In this document: positions 1 to 7,230 of the stretch, in pieces
Layout: the number at the start of each line of letters is the position of its first letter
Position numbering within the stretch: position 1 is the first letter of the stretch
From: JALYTZ01 sp036559125
GTDB lineage: Bacteria > Vulcanimicrobiota > Vulcanimicrobiia > Vulcanimicrobiales > Vulcanimicrobiaceae
Assembly: GCA_036559125.1 (NCBI GenBank)
Contig: DATBTT010000068.1
Span: forward strand, 1-22,485
Direction of reading: 5' to 3'
DNA: 22,485 nucleotides
Translations under genes and position numbers: made by a program
The notes under the pieces: generated by a model
What the model was told of the DNA's origin: nothing
Database searches by the model: none
What the model saw: only the letters and a program-made list of their open reading frames with translations

Positions 1-3000
1 TTGTAGACCCAGCGAGATCGCGATCGCGAAGTTGTTCATCAACGAGCGGAACGCGGCGCCTTCCTTGTGCATGTCGATGAATATCTCGCCGAGTTGCCCG
101 CCTTCGTACTCGCCGGTGCGAAGGTAGACTTTGTGTCCGCCAATGACCGCTTTCTGCGTGTAACCGCTGCGGCGGCTGGGCATCCGGTTGCGCTTGGCAA
201 TGTAGCGGTAGACGATCTTCTCGGCGATCTGCAACGGCTTTGCATAGGCGGGCGCCGGTGCGAGGTCGTCTGAGGTATCGCCGCCGAGATCGTAGCTTGC
301 CGCCAGAGGCTGGCTGAGCTTCGAGCCGTCGCGATAGAGTGCGACAGCTTTGATCATGTGCTCCCAGCTATAGCGATAGGCGCCTTTAACGTCGGCGATC
401 GTCGCCTGCTGCGGGAAATTGATCGTTTTGCTGATCGCACCCGAGACGAACGGCTGGGCCGCAGCCATCATATCGATATGCGCGATCGGGCGAATATAAC
501 GGGCGCCATGCTTGCCGCAAGGCGTGGCGCAGTCGAAGACGGCGAGGTGCTCGTCTTTGAGATGCGGCGCACCTTCGAGCGTCATGCGCCCGCAGATAAC
601 GTCGGAGGCTTCGTCGACCTGCTGTTGCGTAAAGCCCAGGCCGTCGCGCAGGATCGAAAAGTTCCAATCGTTGAGCTGCTCGTCGGTAAAGCCGAGTCGC
701 TCCTTGCAGACCGCTTCGCCGATCGTCCATTTGTTGAAGGCAAACGGAAGTTCGAACGCGCCCGGCAGCGCTTTTTCGATATTGGCGATCGCGCCCTCGT
801 CGAACCCTTTGGCTTTGAGCGTTGCGCGATTGACGTGCGGCGTGTTTTCGAGCGTGCCGGTGCCCTTCGCGAAGTTCTCGATCTCAACGATTTGCGGCTC
901 GCTGTAACCGAGTTTGCGCAGTGCCGGTTCGACCGACTGATTGACGATCTTGAAGTAGCCGCCGCCGGCGAGTTTCTTGAACTTCACGAGCGCGAAGTCG
1001 GGTTCGATCCCCGTCGTGTCGCAATCCATAACTAGGCCGATGGTCCCAGTCGGCGCGATCACGACGACTTGCGCGTTTCGGTAGCCGGCGACCTCACCGA
1101 TCGCTAGTGCGTCGTCCCACATCTTGCGTGCGAGTGCCCACGTCTCTTGGGTGAAAAGCGTCGGCGCGTGCGTGACCGGGCGAATCGAGAGACCTTCGTA
1201 TTCGCCGTCTGATGCTTGATATGCGGCGCGCCGGTGATTGCGAATGACGCGCAGCATATTCGACGCGTTCTGCGTGTAGCGCGGGAATGCCCCGAGCTGT
1301 TGCGCCATTTCGGCCGAGACCTTATAGGCTGCACCCGTCATGAGCGCGCTAATCGCACCGCACCAGCCAAACGCCTCTTCGGAGTCGTACGGCAAGCCCA
1401 TGCGCATCAGCAGCGTACCCAGATTTGCATAGCCGAGTCCGACCGTACGATAATCGTACGACTTCTGCGCGATGACCTTACTCGGGAACTGCGCCATCAA
1501 CACGCTGATCTCAAGCGTGAACGTCCAGATTCGGCACGCTTCGGCAAAGCGTGCAACGTCAAAGTCACCCTTGTCATCTTCGAATTTTACGAGATTAACG
1601 GAGCTTAAGTTGCAAGCCGTATCATCTAAAAAGAGATATTCGGAGCAATTGTGGACTACGAGGCCGTTTGCAACGAAGTGATGCGTGTCGGGCTCAGTGA
1701 GGTCAAAAACCGGCTCCTCGCCAAGATAGGTTAATTGTGCTACCCGATCCGACATGCGATCGGTGTACGAACCTACGGTAGCGTTTAAGTCGGCGAGAGC
1801 GGTTGATTTGTCGGACGCCGGATGAAAGTTGATTTCGCGTTCGAAACGCAGCCGGGAATCTCGAGAAATGCGCAAGGCGTGCATTTTTCGAACCGGGTAT
1901 TCTTTCAGGCCGCCATTTCCGTCTGGACACAGTGAAGTAGACCTACCGTTACGGCGGTTGTCATAGATTTTTCCTTTGATTCCAAATCCAAGAAGAAGGA
2001 GTTGAACTTGCTGTAGCAACTCGAGCGATGTCGAATCAAGTGAAACATATTGGCTCTTGTCACCGCAGTTTGAGACGGTTCCGTCCGCTGTGAATAGGCC
2101 GCTAAGTATCGCCGCCACGCTCGTGCGATCCAAGTCATAGATCGCGTTAGTGAAGCGCTTCTCGTGGCTTCCTGCGTCGAGTACTGCGTACTGCTCGAAA
2201 CTATTGAGAATCGATTTATTGCCGAGTGTGATTCGGGATGTGGATAGCGATGATGAAGTCGTTACCGTCGTGCCGCGCAGTCCGCGCCCGTCCCTAGCAG
2301 TACGCTGTTTTTCGCTATTAATCGCAAGCGCCACGGTCTCCAGGATGGGAGATTCGGCTCGATGTATGGTCAATGTCAGCGTTCGCTCCGGACCTTTTAC
2401 TCCGCCACTGCGTGCAATGCATCCGTCCCCTACTGCGATGCCAATACCGAAGGCCAGGTCTTGATCCAACGCCTTCCTACCGAATCCAGACCCGGTAAGT
2501 ACGACTTCATCCGTATTTACAAGCTCACACGCCGGGACATCGCCGCGATTTAGCGTCAAGACCCTATGGTCTGCTGTGAGCTTGACACGATATCCAGCTC
2601 GAGTCCTCAGTTCGTAAACTGGTTTGATTCCAGTTGGAAAGATCTTATTTACGAAATGTGAGCGTCCATCCGACCCAATAACAAACGCTGCTTTTCCAAC
2701 AAGGTCGCCGATTGCTCGTAATCCGTCTGCAGTCGCGATTTGCGTGTCTGCAGTGACGCAAGGATTAGATGCATTGATGCGGCCGTCCGAAGGGCAGGTA
2801 TGCCATTCGTTGATCGTGGTGTCGAATTGTACGCCGGGGTCGGCGCACTGCCAGGCAGCGACGGCGATCTTCTCCCAGATATCCTTGGCTGGAATTTCGC
2901 GTACGGTACGGCCGCTCGTTCGGCCCTTAAGTTCCCACATCGAGTTGGCATCGAGCTTGTCGAAGAAGTCGTTGGGAATGCGAACGGAATTGTTCGAATT

Positions 3001-4695
3001 TTGGCCCGCAACGGTGCCGTAAGCTTTGCTATCCCAGTTCGTATCGTACGTCTCGATCTCCATCGAGGCATAGCCTTGCTTGGCGTAATCGAGCGCATAC
3101 TGAATGTTCGCTTGCGGAATGCCGGCACCCAACGCTTGGCGCATCGCATGTTTGAGCCCGGAATTGAGCGATGGATCCAAACGTGCATTTTCGGGAACGT
3201 TCGCGTCGTTAGCGGCGGCCATGACGGCATTCAAATGCTTTTGGCATGCAATCGAACCGGCGACGAGGTCGGAGACTTTCTGCTCTTCCTTAACTTTCCA
3301 ACTGATAAATTCGTCGATGTCTGGATGGTCGAGATCGAGGCAGACCATTTTTGCGGCGCGACGCGTAGTTCCGCCGGACTTGATCGCGCCGGCGGCGCGA
3401 TCGCCGACGCGCAGAAACGACATGAGGCCACTCGACGTTCCGCCTCCCGAAAGTTTCTCGCCTTCACCGCGAATCTGCGAGAAATTGGAGCCGGTTCCCG
3501 AGCCGAATTTAAAGATGCGCGCCTCACGAACCCACAGGTCCATGATGCCGCCTTCGTTCACCAAATCATCGCTGACACTTTGGATAAAACAGTTATGTAC
3601 CACCACATTGTTCGTCAGGAAATTGTGGCTCGACGTCTCAATGTCGTATACGTCCTCGTCGGCGACGTACTCAATCGATACGATCGATTCGTCGCGAGTT
3701 TGCGACGTCTTATGCAAAACGTCCGGCAGAGCGAAATCGACGAACGGGTCGCCTTGATTGTCGCCACGTTCATGGACGAGCACTCCGGTGAGGGCGGCTT
3801 CGCATTTCGTATCGGTACGTTGGATCAAACGCATGCCGAGTTTTAGATCCGCAACCGAACGCCATTCGCGGCGGCCTTTATGATCCAGCGCGGAGAGCAC
3901 CATGTGATCTGCAGTTGCTTCTATGTAATTGCCGTTGCTTAGCCCGACGCGATAGACCGGTTTTACCCCGTTATGCTTGACGGCTACGACATTCGTAATC
4001 CCCTCGGTGTCGTAGACCTGAATGCCCACGAGATCGCGCGTCACGATTTCCCCGATCGGAACCGGACCGTCGGGCGTCGTCACGAGCGCTCGATATGGGA
4101 GACACGCGTGTGGAGCTGGATGTTCGTATGCGCTGGTGGAGCGCATCAACTCCGTCGTGGTGGGGTCGACGTAGTAATGGCCTTGCGCGGGGCCGGCGAT
4201 GCCGTACGCCCAGTGCAAACCGGTGTTGAACCATTGTGGAGAGTTCGGCGCGCCGATTTGGCGCGCGAGCATCGCGCACATTTCGTCGTAGTAAACTTGC
4301 GCGTCTTGTTCGCTATCGAAGTAGCCGTGCTTGAATCCCCAGTACGTCCAGCAGCCGGCGAGGCGATTGAAGACCGCGCGCGAGTCGAGTTCGGCGCCGA
4401 AGTGCTGGTCGCGCGGTAACGCTGCGAGCGCGGCTTCGTCGGGAACCGAACGCCATAGCCACTCCGGAACGCCATCTTCGCTGACGCGCGCGATGGCGGC
4501 GGGGACGCCGGCCTTACGGCAATACTTTTGCGCAAGCACGTCGACGGCGACCTGGCTCCAGCCGGTCGGCACCATGACGTCCTTGGCCTCGAAAATTACG
4601 GATCCGTCGGGGTTGACGATACGCGACGTGCGCGGTTCGAAAATGAGTCCGGCATAGGGCTCGCCAGGGGCGGAATATGTGCGGCGAAACTTCAT
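1..4695 (-). CDS. nrdJ: Adenosylcobalamin-dependent (class II) ribonucleotide reductase with two inteins, C-terminus cut off by window edge
   Basis: Reduces ribonucleotides to deoxyribonucleotides in the cytoplasm, using adenosylcobalamin to make a thiyl radical. The frame is open from ATG at 4695 to base 1: 1565 codons, of which 542 are two inteins, leaving 1023 host residues. The N-terminus (RLAGCWTYWGFKHGYFD, APNSPQWFNTGLHWAYG) and the blocks GSGTGSNFS, SGGTTRRAAKMV and INASNP/CSEYLFLDDTACNL are typical of long B12-dependent reductases. By analogy with E. coli NrdA, the cysteine of HA/CFIQS matches redox Cys225, the N-P-C-S-E cysteine matches radical Cys439 and the DTACNL cysteine matches Cys462. 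The last residues (YLRTGEYEGGQLGEIFID...) indicate roughly 150-200 residues missing. The start is supported by AAGGAG five bases upstream. I see no frameshift. Identification is secure; the exact cobalamin contacts lie partly outside the window. Confidence 0.96.
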   Translation of the reverse strand, partial: MKFRRTYSAPGEPYAGLIFEPRTSRIVNPDGSVIFEAKDVMVPTGWSQVAVDVLAQKYCRKAGVPAAIARVSEDGVPEWLWRSVPDEAALAALPRDQHFGAELDSRAVFNRLAGCWTYWGFKHGYFDSEQDAQVYYDEMCAMLARQIGAPNSPQWFNTGLHWAYGIAGPAQGHYYVDPTTTELMRSTSAYEHPAPHACLPYRALVTTPDGPVPIGEIVTRDLVGIQVYDTEGITNVVAVKHNGVKPVYRVGLSNGNYIEATADHMVLSALDHKGRREWRSVADLKLGMRLIQRTDTKCEAALTGVLVHERGDNQGDPFVDFALPDVLHKTSQTRDESIVSIEYVADEDVYDIETSSHNFLTNNVVVHNCFIQSVSDDLVNEGGIMDLWVREARIFKFGSGTGSNFSQIRGEGEKLSGGGTSSGLMSFLRVGDRAAGAIKSGGTTRRAAKMVCLDLDHPDIDEFISWKVKEEQKVSDLVAGSIACQKHLNAVMAAANDANVPENARLDPSLNSGLKHAMRQALGAGIPQANIQYALDYAKQGYASMEIETYDTNWDSKAYGTVAGQNSNNSVRIPNDFFDKLDANSMWELKGRTSGRTVREIPAKDIWEKIAVAAWQCADPGVQFDTTINEWHTCPSDGRINASNPCVTADTQIATADGLRAIGDLVGKAAFVIGSDGRSHFVNKIFPTGIKPVYELRTRAGYRVKLTADHRVLTLNRGDVPACELVNTDEVVLTGSGFGRKALDQDLAFGIGIAVGDGCIARSGGVKGPERTLTLTIHRAESPILETVALAINSEKQRTARDGRGLRGTTVTTSSSLSTSRITLGNKSILNSFEQYAVLDAGSHEKRFTNAIYDLDRTSVAAILSGLFTADGTVSNCGDKSQYVSLDSTSLELLQQVQLLLLGFGIKGKIYDNRRNGRSTSLCPDGNGGLKEYPVRKMHALRISRDSRLRFEREINFHPASDKSTALADLNATVGSYTDRMSDRVAQLTYLGEEPVFDLTEPDTHHFVANGLVVHNCSEYLFLDDTACNLSSVNLVKFEDDKGDFDVARFAEACRIWTFTLEISVLMAQFPSKVIAQKSYDYRTVGLGYANLGTLLMRMGLPYDSEEAFGWCGAISALMTGAAYKVSAEMAQQLGAFPRYTQNASNMLRVIRNHRRAAYQASDGEYEGLSIRPVTHAPTLFTQETWALARKMWDDALAIGEVAGYRNAQVVVIAPTGTIGLVMDCDTTGIEPDFALVKFKKLAGGGYFKIVNQSVEPALRKLGYSEPQIVEIENFAKGTGTLENTPHVNRATLKAKGFDEGAIANIEKALPGAFELPFAFNKWTIGEAVCKERLGFTDEQLNDWNFSILRDGLGFTQQQVDEASDVICGRMTLEGAPHLKDEHLAVFDCATPCGKHGARYIRPIAHIDMMAAAQPFVSGAISKTINFPQQATIADVKGAYRYSWEHMIKAVALYRDGSKLSQPLAASYDLGGDTSDDLAPAPAYAKPLQIAEKIVYRYIAKRNRMPSRRSGYTQKAVIGGHKVYLRTGEYEGGQLGEIFIDMHKEGAAFRSLMNNFAIAISLGLQ
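1648..2760 (-). mobile_element. Intein 2 in NrdJ: 371-residue intein with LAGLIDADG homing endonuclease
   Basis: In-frame element of 1113 bp (codons 646-1016). The N-terminal splicing half starts CVTADTQIATADG and contains the block B T-x-x-H (VKLTADHRVLT). Two dodecapeptide motifs of the LAGLIDADG/DOD endonuclease family follow: AFGIGIAVGDGCI and AAILSGLFTADGTV, each with the acidic residue needed for metal binding. The C-terminal half has EPVFDLTEPDTHHFV and ends GLVVHN before host Cys+1 (CSEYLF). Its excision rebuilds NASNPCSEY, the radical-cysteine loop. By eye its DNA is richer in A and T, with rarer codons such as AAA, AAT and TTA, than the flanking host gene, which suggests later acquisition. 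Both splicing and endonuclease motifs look intact. Confidence 0.94.
3592..4104 (-). mobile_element. Intein 1 in NrdJ: 171-residue mini-intein without endonuclease
   Basis: In-frame protein-splicing element of 513 bp (codons 198-368). It begins with Cys1 (CLPYRALVTTPDG, block A), has a block B T-x-x-H motif (IEATADHMVLS), a block F (DVYDIETSSHNFL) and ends VVVHN followed by the host Cys+1 (CFIQSV). Removing it restores the conserved host string HACFIQSV. There is no LAGLIDADG motif and no room for an endonuclease, so it is a minimal splicing domain that can no longer home by itself. All residues needed for standard splicing (Cys1, block B Thr and His, penultimate His, terminal Asn, Cys+1) are present, so it is probably active. 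Confidence 0.93.
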
Positions 4696-4700
4696 CGAGG

Positions 4701-4722
4701 CTCCTTCCTCCCCATTGGGAGG
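4701..4722 (-). promoter_or_regulatory. nrdJ ribosome binding site with adjacent leader hairpin
   Basis: On the minus strand, CCTCCC (4722-4717), loop AATG and GGGAGG (4712-4707) form a perfect 6-bp stem. It is followed at once by AAGGAG (4706-4701), which lies five bases before the nrdJ ATG. The stem buries a second Shine-Dalgarno-like GGGAGG but leaves AAGGAG free. The sequence is seen; any regulatory effect on translation is a guess. Confidence 0.55.
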
Positions 4723-4790
4723 ACCCACTTACTTCAAGGGACGCAGACCGAACACCTGTTCGATAGCATCGTCCAGGCACAACAATCGGT

Positions 4791-4834
4791 GCCATAGATT
4801 GTACTACCGGGTCGCTGGAGATACAAGATATAGT
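4791..4834 (-). promoter_or_regulatory. Pair of NrdR-box-like operators upstream of nrdJ
   Basis: Read on the minus strand, 4834-4823 is ACTATATCTTGT, which differs at one position from the core of the NrdR box (about ACWATATATWGT). A weaker copy, ACAATCTATGGC (9 of 12), lies at 4802-4791. Their start-to-start distance is 32 bp, three helical turns, as is usual for paired NrdR boxes. The strong box overlaps the likely -10 element. NrdR is the ATP/dATP-sensing repressor of ribonucleotide reductase genes, so this fits nrdJ control by dNTP level. No nrdR gene is in the window. Confidence 0.6.
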
Positions 4835-4854
4835 ATTTGCGTCCTTGTGTGCAA
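4827..4854 (-). promoter_or_regulatory. Probable nrdJ promoter (sigma-70 type)
   Basis: On the minus strand TTGCAC (4854-4849) and TATATC (4832-4827) are separated by 16 bp. They overlap the stronger NrdR-like box, so repressor binding would block polymerase. The elements are imperfect and the phylum's promoter consensus is unknown to me, so this is tentative. No cobalamin-riboswitch-like B12 box was seen between here and the nrdJ start. Confidence 0.4.
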
Positions 4855-4858
4855 GGTG

Positions 4859-4887
4859 TTGACAAGCCGATTTTCTTGCGAACAGAT
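4859..4887 (+). promoter_or_regulatory. Possible yqeG-aroE promoter
   Basis: A consensus -35 hexamer TTGACA (4859-4864) is followed after 17 bp by a poor -10 (ACAGAT, 4882-4887), about 95 bp before the yqeG start. It would be divergent from the nrdJ promoter within the same 286-bp intergenic region. Only the -35 is convincing. Confidence 0.28.
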
Positions 4888-4981
4888 GGGCCCCGGAAGT
4901 GGAAAAGGTGTGCCCTGCGTGCGCTGCCTGTGGAAACTTCCGAGGATAGTGGGGAGAAGTAGCCCAAACGGACGGAGGCAT

Positions 4982-5470
4982 ATGCTCGGACCCGATCGCT
5001 TCGCACCCCGGCTTCACGATATCAAGCTCTCGGAACTCGCCGAGCTTGGCATCCGCGGCCTGATCGTCGACCTCGACAACACGTTGCTCGGCTTTCGGGA
5101 AACCGAGCTTGCGGCGGAGCACTTGGCATGGGTGCAAGAAGCGCATGAGCGCGGCTTCAAGACGGTCCTCGTCAGCAACAATTTCACCGATCGCGTCTGC
5201 GGCATCGCCGCCCAGCTCGGAATCGACTGCGTGCCCAACGCGCTCAAGCCGTTGCCGTTCGGTTTTTGGATCGCGCTGCGTCGCCTTGGTTTGCATCGCA
5301 AGCAGGTGGCCGTCGTCGGCGATCAGCTGTTCACCGACGTCCTCGGAGCGAAACTGTGCGGTGGTCTTTACACGATTCTGACCGAGCCGATCGAGCACAA
5401 AGATTTTCCGATTACGATGATGTTCCGGTTTTTCGAGCGCCTCATGCTGCCGGAGCGGCGAAGCAAATGA
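4982..5470 (+). CDS. yqeG: YqeG-family HAD phosphatase
   Basis: A 162-residue HAD-superfamily (subclass IIIA) phosphatase. All four HAD motifs are visible: D30-L-D32-N-T (nucleophile and acid/base), S65-N66, K89 (NALKPLP) and G113-D114...D119 (VVGDQLFTDV). The family includes B. subtilis YqeG and is related to the eukaryotic phosphatidylglycerophosphate phosphatase Gep4, so a phosphatidylglycerophosphate phosphatase role is possible but unproven. The ATG at 4982 is preceded by GGAGG with a short 3-base gap. The stop overlaps the aroE start (ATGA), so the two are translationally coupled. yqeG next to aroE is also the arrangement in Firmicutes (yqeG-yqeH-aroE), though yqeH is absent here. Confidence 0.88.
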   Translation: MLGPDRFAPRLHDIKLSELAELGIRGLIVDLDNTLLGFRETELAAEHLAWVQEAHERGFKTVLVSNNFTDRVCGIAAQLGIDCVPNALKPLPFGFWIALRRLGLHRKQVAVVGDQLFTDVLGAKLCGGLYTILTEPIEHKDFPITMMFRFFERLMLPERRSK

Positions 5471-6213
5471 AGCTTGCGATTATCGGCGATCCCGTCGAGC
5501 ACAGCCGCAGCCCGCGCCTGCACGAAACGTTCTTGCGCGAAGCCGGAATCGACGGGTCGTACGTCGCCATTCGCGTCCCGCGCGGCAACGGCATCGACGT
5601 CGTGCGCCGCATGCGCATGGACGGTTACACCGGCTGCAACGTCACGATGCCGTTGAAAGAAGAAGTATTGCGCGCGTGCGACGAGTTGGAAGAAGACGCG
5701 CGCACGGCCGGGGCCGTCAACACGATTTTCTTCGGTAACGCCATCGTCGGAGCGAATACCGACGGCATCGGCGCTCGCATCGCACTCGAAGGAATATTGG
5801 AAGAGCCGGTTTCACTGCAGCGCATCGGAATAATCGGCACGGGCGCGACGGCGCGCGCGATTCTCACGCAACTGCACGAACGCGACGCCTATACGTTTAT
5901 TTGGGGCCGTGACGATACGAAGGTCGATGCTTTGTGCGAACGATTCGAGGCGCAGCCCTGGCCCAACGGGAATGTGCCGGAGATCGTCATATCGACACTC
6001 CCTGCCGATGTACGCTTTCCCGAAGAATTGGTTGAAGCGTTGCAGCACTGCGACGTCGTGATGGACGTAAATTACGGCAATCGCTCCGCACTCGGGCAAC
6101 AGCTACACCGCGAAGTTATTCGGGGAGACGCGATGCTGGAAGCGCAAGCGCGGGCGTCGTTCGAGTTTTGGGTCGCTCACGCGCAAGAATCCATGGAACG
6201 GTTCGCGGACTAG
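5467..6213 (+). CDS. aroE: Shikimate dehydrogenase
   Basis: Reduces 3-dehydroshikimate to shikimate with NADPH in the aromatic amino acid pathway. The 248-residue product is slightly short for the family (about 270). It keeps the substrate-binding SRSP (13-16), NVTMPLK with catalytic K64, N85 (GAVNT), catalytic D99 (GANTDG) and the nucleotide-binding loop GTGATAR (124-130), where most relatives have GAGGAAR. The C-terminal MLEAQARASFEFW matches the usual QA..F..W ending. The ATG overlaps the yqeG stop by four bases and has only a weak binding site, which implies coupled translation. No obvious terminator was seen in the 61 bp before the tRNA. Confidence 0.93.
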   Translation: MKLAIIGDPVEHSRSPRLHETFLREAGIDGSYVAIRVPRGNGIDVVRRMRMDGYTGCNVTMPLKEEVLRACDELEEDARTAGAVNTIFFGNAIVGANTDGIGARIALEGILEEPVSLQRIGIIGTGATARAILTQLHERDAYTFIWGRDDTKVDALCERFEAQPWPNGNVPEIVISTLPADVRFPEELVEALQHCDVVMDVNYGNRSALGQQLHREVIRGDAMLEAQARASFEFWVAHAQESMERFAD

Positions 6214-6274
6214 GCAGCGACCGTGGTTCCCAGGTTTTTTGCCGGGGGTGGCTAACCGATGGCGGGGCGCTCGT

Positions 6275-6361
6275 GGAGAGGTGGCAGAGTGGTCGAATGC
6301 ACTCGCTTGGAAAGCGAGCAGACCTTCACGGGTCTCGGGAGTTCGAATCTCCCCCTCTCCG
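6275..6361 (+). tRNA. tRNA-Ser (anticodon GGA)
   Basis: An 87-nt class II tRNA. The 7-bp acceptor stem GGAGAGG (6275-6281) pairs with CCTCTCC (6354-6360), with discriminator G at 6361. The anticodon stem CTCGC/GCGAG closes the loop TTGGAAA, giving GGA, which reads UCC and UCU. A long variable arm (GACC...GGTC) is typical of serine tRNA. The T arm is GGGAG-TTCGAAT-CTCCC. The 3' CCA is not encoded. It lies 61 bp after aroE and 8 bp before the tail of the convergent lipoprotein gene. Confidence 0.96.
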
Positions 6362-6369
6362 AATGTCGC

Positions 6370-7131
6370 TCAGTCGTCGTGATGGTGGTGCCGCTCGCCA
6401 TCGTCGTGGTGGCCGCCGTCGCGATCGCGTCCGCACGCATTGTGACCTTCATCCCAACGATCTTCGTGCATCCCATGTCTGCGTCGGCTTTCGGAGCCCC
6501 GATGGTCTCCGTCGTTGCCGTTTTCGCCTGACCGGCACGGCGTAGCAGTCGGTGCGGGCGTCGGAGCGGGCGTGGCGGGCGTTCCTTGAACGCCGAGATA
6601 GAACGTATAGCCCTGTCCGACCAGCAAATGAATCTGGGTGGCGGCGGGCGCGAAAACGAGTTGCGAGCCCACCTGCTGCGCCGGTCCTTGGAGAAAGAAC
6701 GGGCCCACGGACCCGATATACTCGATAACGTAGCAGTTGGTCGTCACCGGCAGGCCCACCGGGGGCGCCGAGCCCGAAACGTCGTATGGCAACACGCAGG
6801 GCGCGGGCAGCGACAGGCTGGGCAGGATGAGCGTTGAGGCCACGTGCGTGTTGAACTGGGGAGCGGTAGCGCCGTCGCAGGCATTGCCGATCGAAGTCGC
6901 TGCACAGGCCCCACCGCTGAGGGCGAGCGTCGCGCCGTCGAATGACAGCGGCGCGAGGAGTGTTGTTGGTGGGGGCGTCGGCAGTCCACCGCCGCCGAGA
7001 CCACCCAGCGAAAGCGCGTGCCCGCCGCCGGAACCGTTCGAGGTGGGAATCGCGCCCGGCCCTCCGCTACAAGCCGCCAACATCGCGGCCGCACAAACGA
7101 CGAGAACGAGCGGTCTAAAACCGTGCCTCAT
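6370..7131 (-). CDS. Lipoprotein of unknown function with Pro/Thr linker and His/Asp-rich tail
   Basis: I do not recognise the family. The 253-residue product has a lipoprotein signal peptide ending LAAC (lipobox Cys21), so it is probably anchored in a membrane and exported. A Gly/Ser-rich stretch and an 'LPTPPPTTLL' segment lead to a hydrophobic, beta-rich middle with four or so cysteines. A TPATPAPTPAPTAT linker follows, then a highly charged C-terminus of about 55 residues with many His, Asp, Arg and Glu, ending in HHHH-D-D. Such a tail could bind metal ions, but this is inferred from composition only. I chose the ATG at 7131 because GGAGGGAAG precedes it and the signal peptide begins there; an ATG at 7149 is also in frame. 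Confidence 0.75.
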   Translation of the reverse strand: MRHGFRPLVLVVCAAAMLAACSGGPGAIPTSNGSGGGHALSLGGLGGGGLPTPPPTTLLAPLSFDGATLALSGGACAATSIGNACDGATAPQFNTHVASTLILPSLSLPAPCVLPYDVSGSAPPVGLPVTTNCYVIEYIGSVGPFFLQGPAQQVGSQLVFAPAATQIHLLVGQGYTFYLGVQGTPATPAPTPAPTATPCRSGENGNDGDHRGSESRRRHGMHEDRWDEGHNACGRDRDGGHHDDGERHHHHDD

Positions 7132-7159
7132 AAGCGTACTTCCCTCCATAGAAGCGTCC

Positions 7160-7180
7160 GGCTCGCAATCCTAGCGAGCC
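7160..7180 (-). repeat. Perfect inverted repeat between EAL gene and lipoprotein gene
   Basis: GGCTCGC (7160-7166) and GCGAGCC (7174-7180) form a 7-bp GC-rich stem with a 7-base loop, 51 bp after the EAL stop codon and 29 bp before the lipoprotein start. There is no T-run on either side, so it is a poor intrinsic terminator. It could be a pause, a factor-dependent terminator, a leader hairpin or an operator. Confidence 0.4.
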
Positions 7181-7230
7181 CCAGCAAGCGAACGTTAGCC
7201 GGCGAGGCGGCAGTTTCCGCTTCGAATGGC

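Larger units (their letters stand above)
4696..4981. other. Divergent nrdJ/yqeG intergenic region
   Basis: This 286-bp stretch holds no gene I can support. It contains the nrdJ leader with its hairpin and binding site, two NrdR-like boxes, and the two tentative divergent promoters. Small open frames in the nrdJ leader are not preceded by binding sites. No B12 riboswitch core was recognised. Confidence 0.7.

Noticed and set aside
2740..3846. Plus-strand open frame of 368 codons
   Set aside because: It lies wholly antisense to nrdJ and its first intein, has no recognisable domain, and the minus-strand reading gives clear reductase sequence.
4696..4790. Cobalamin riboswitch before nrdJ
   Set aside because: No B12-box-like core or multi-stem arrangement was recognised; paired NrdR boxes explain regulation better.
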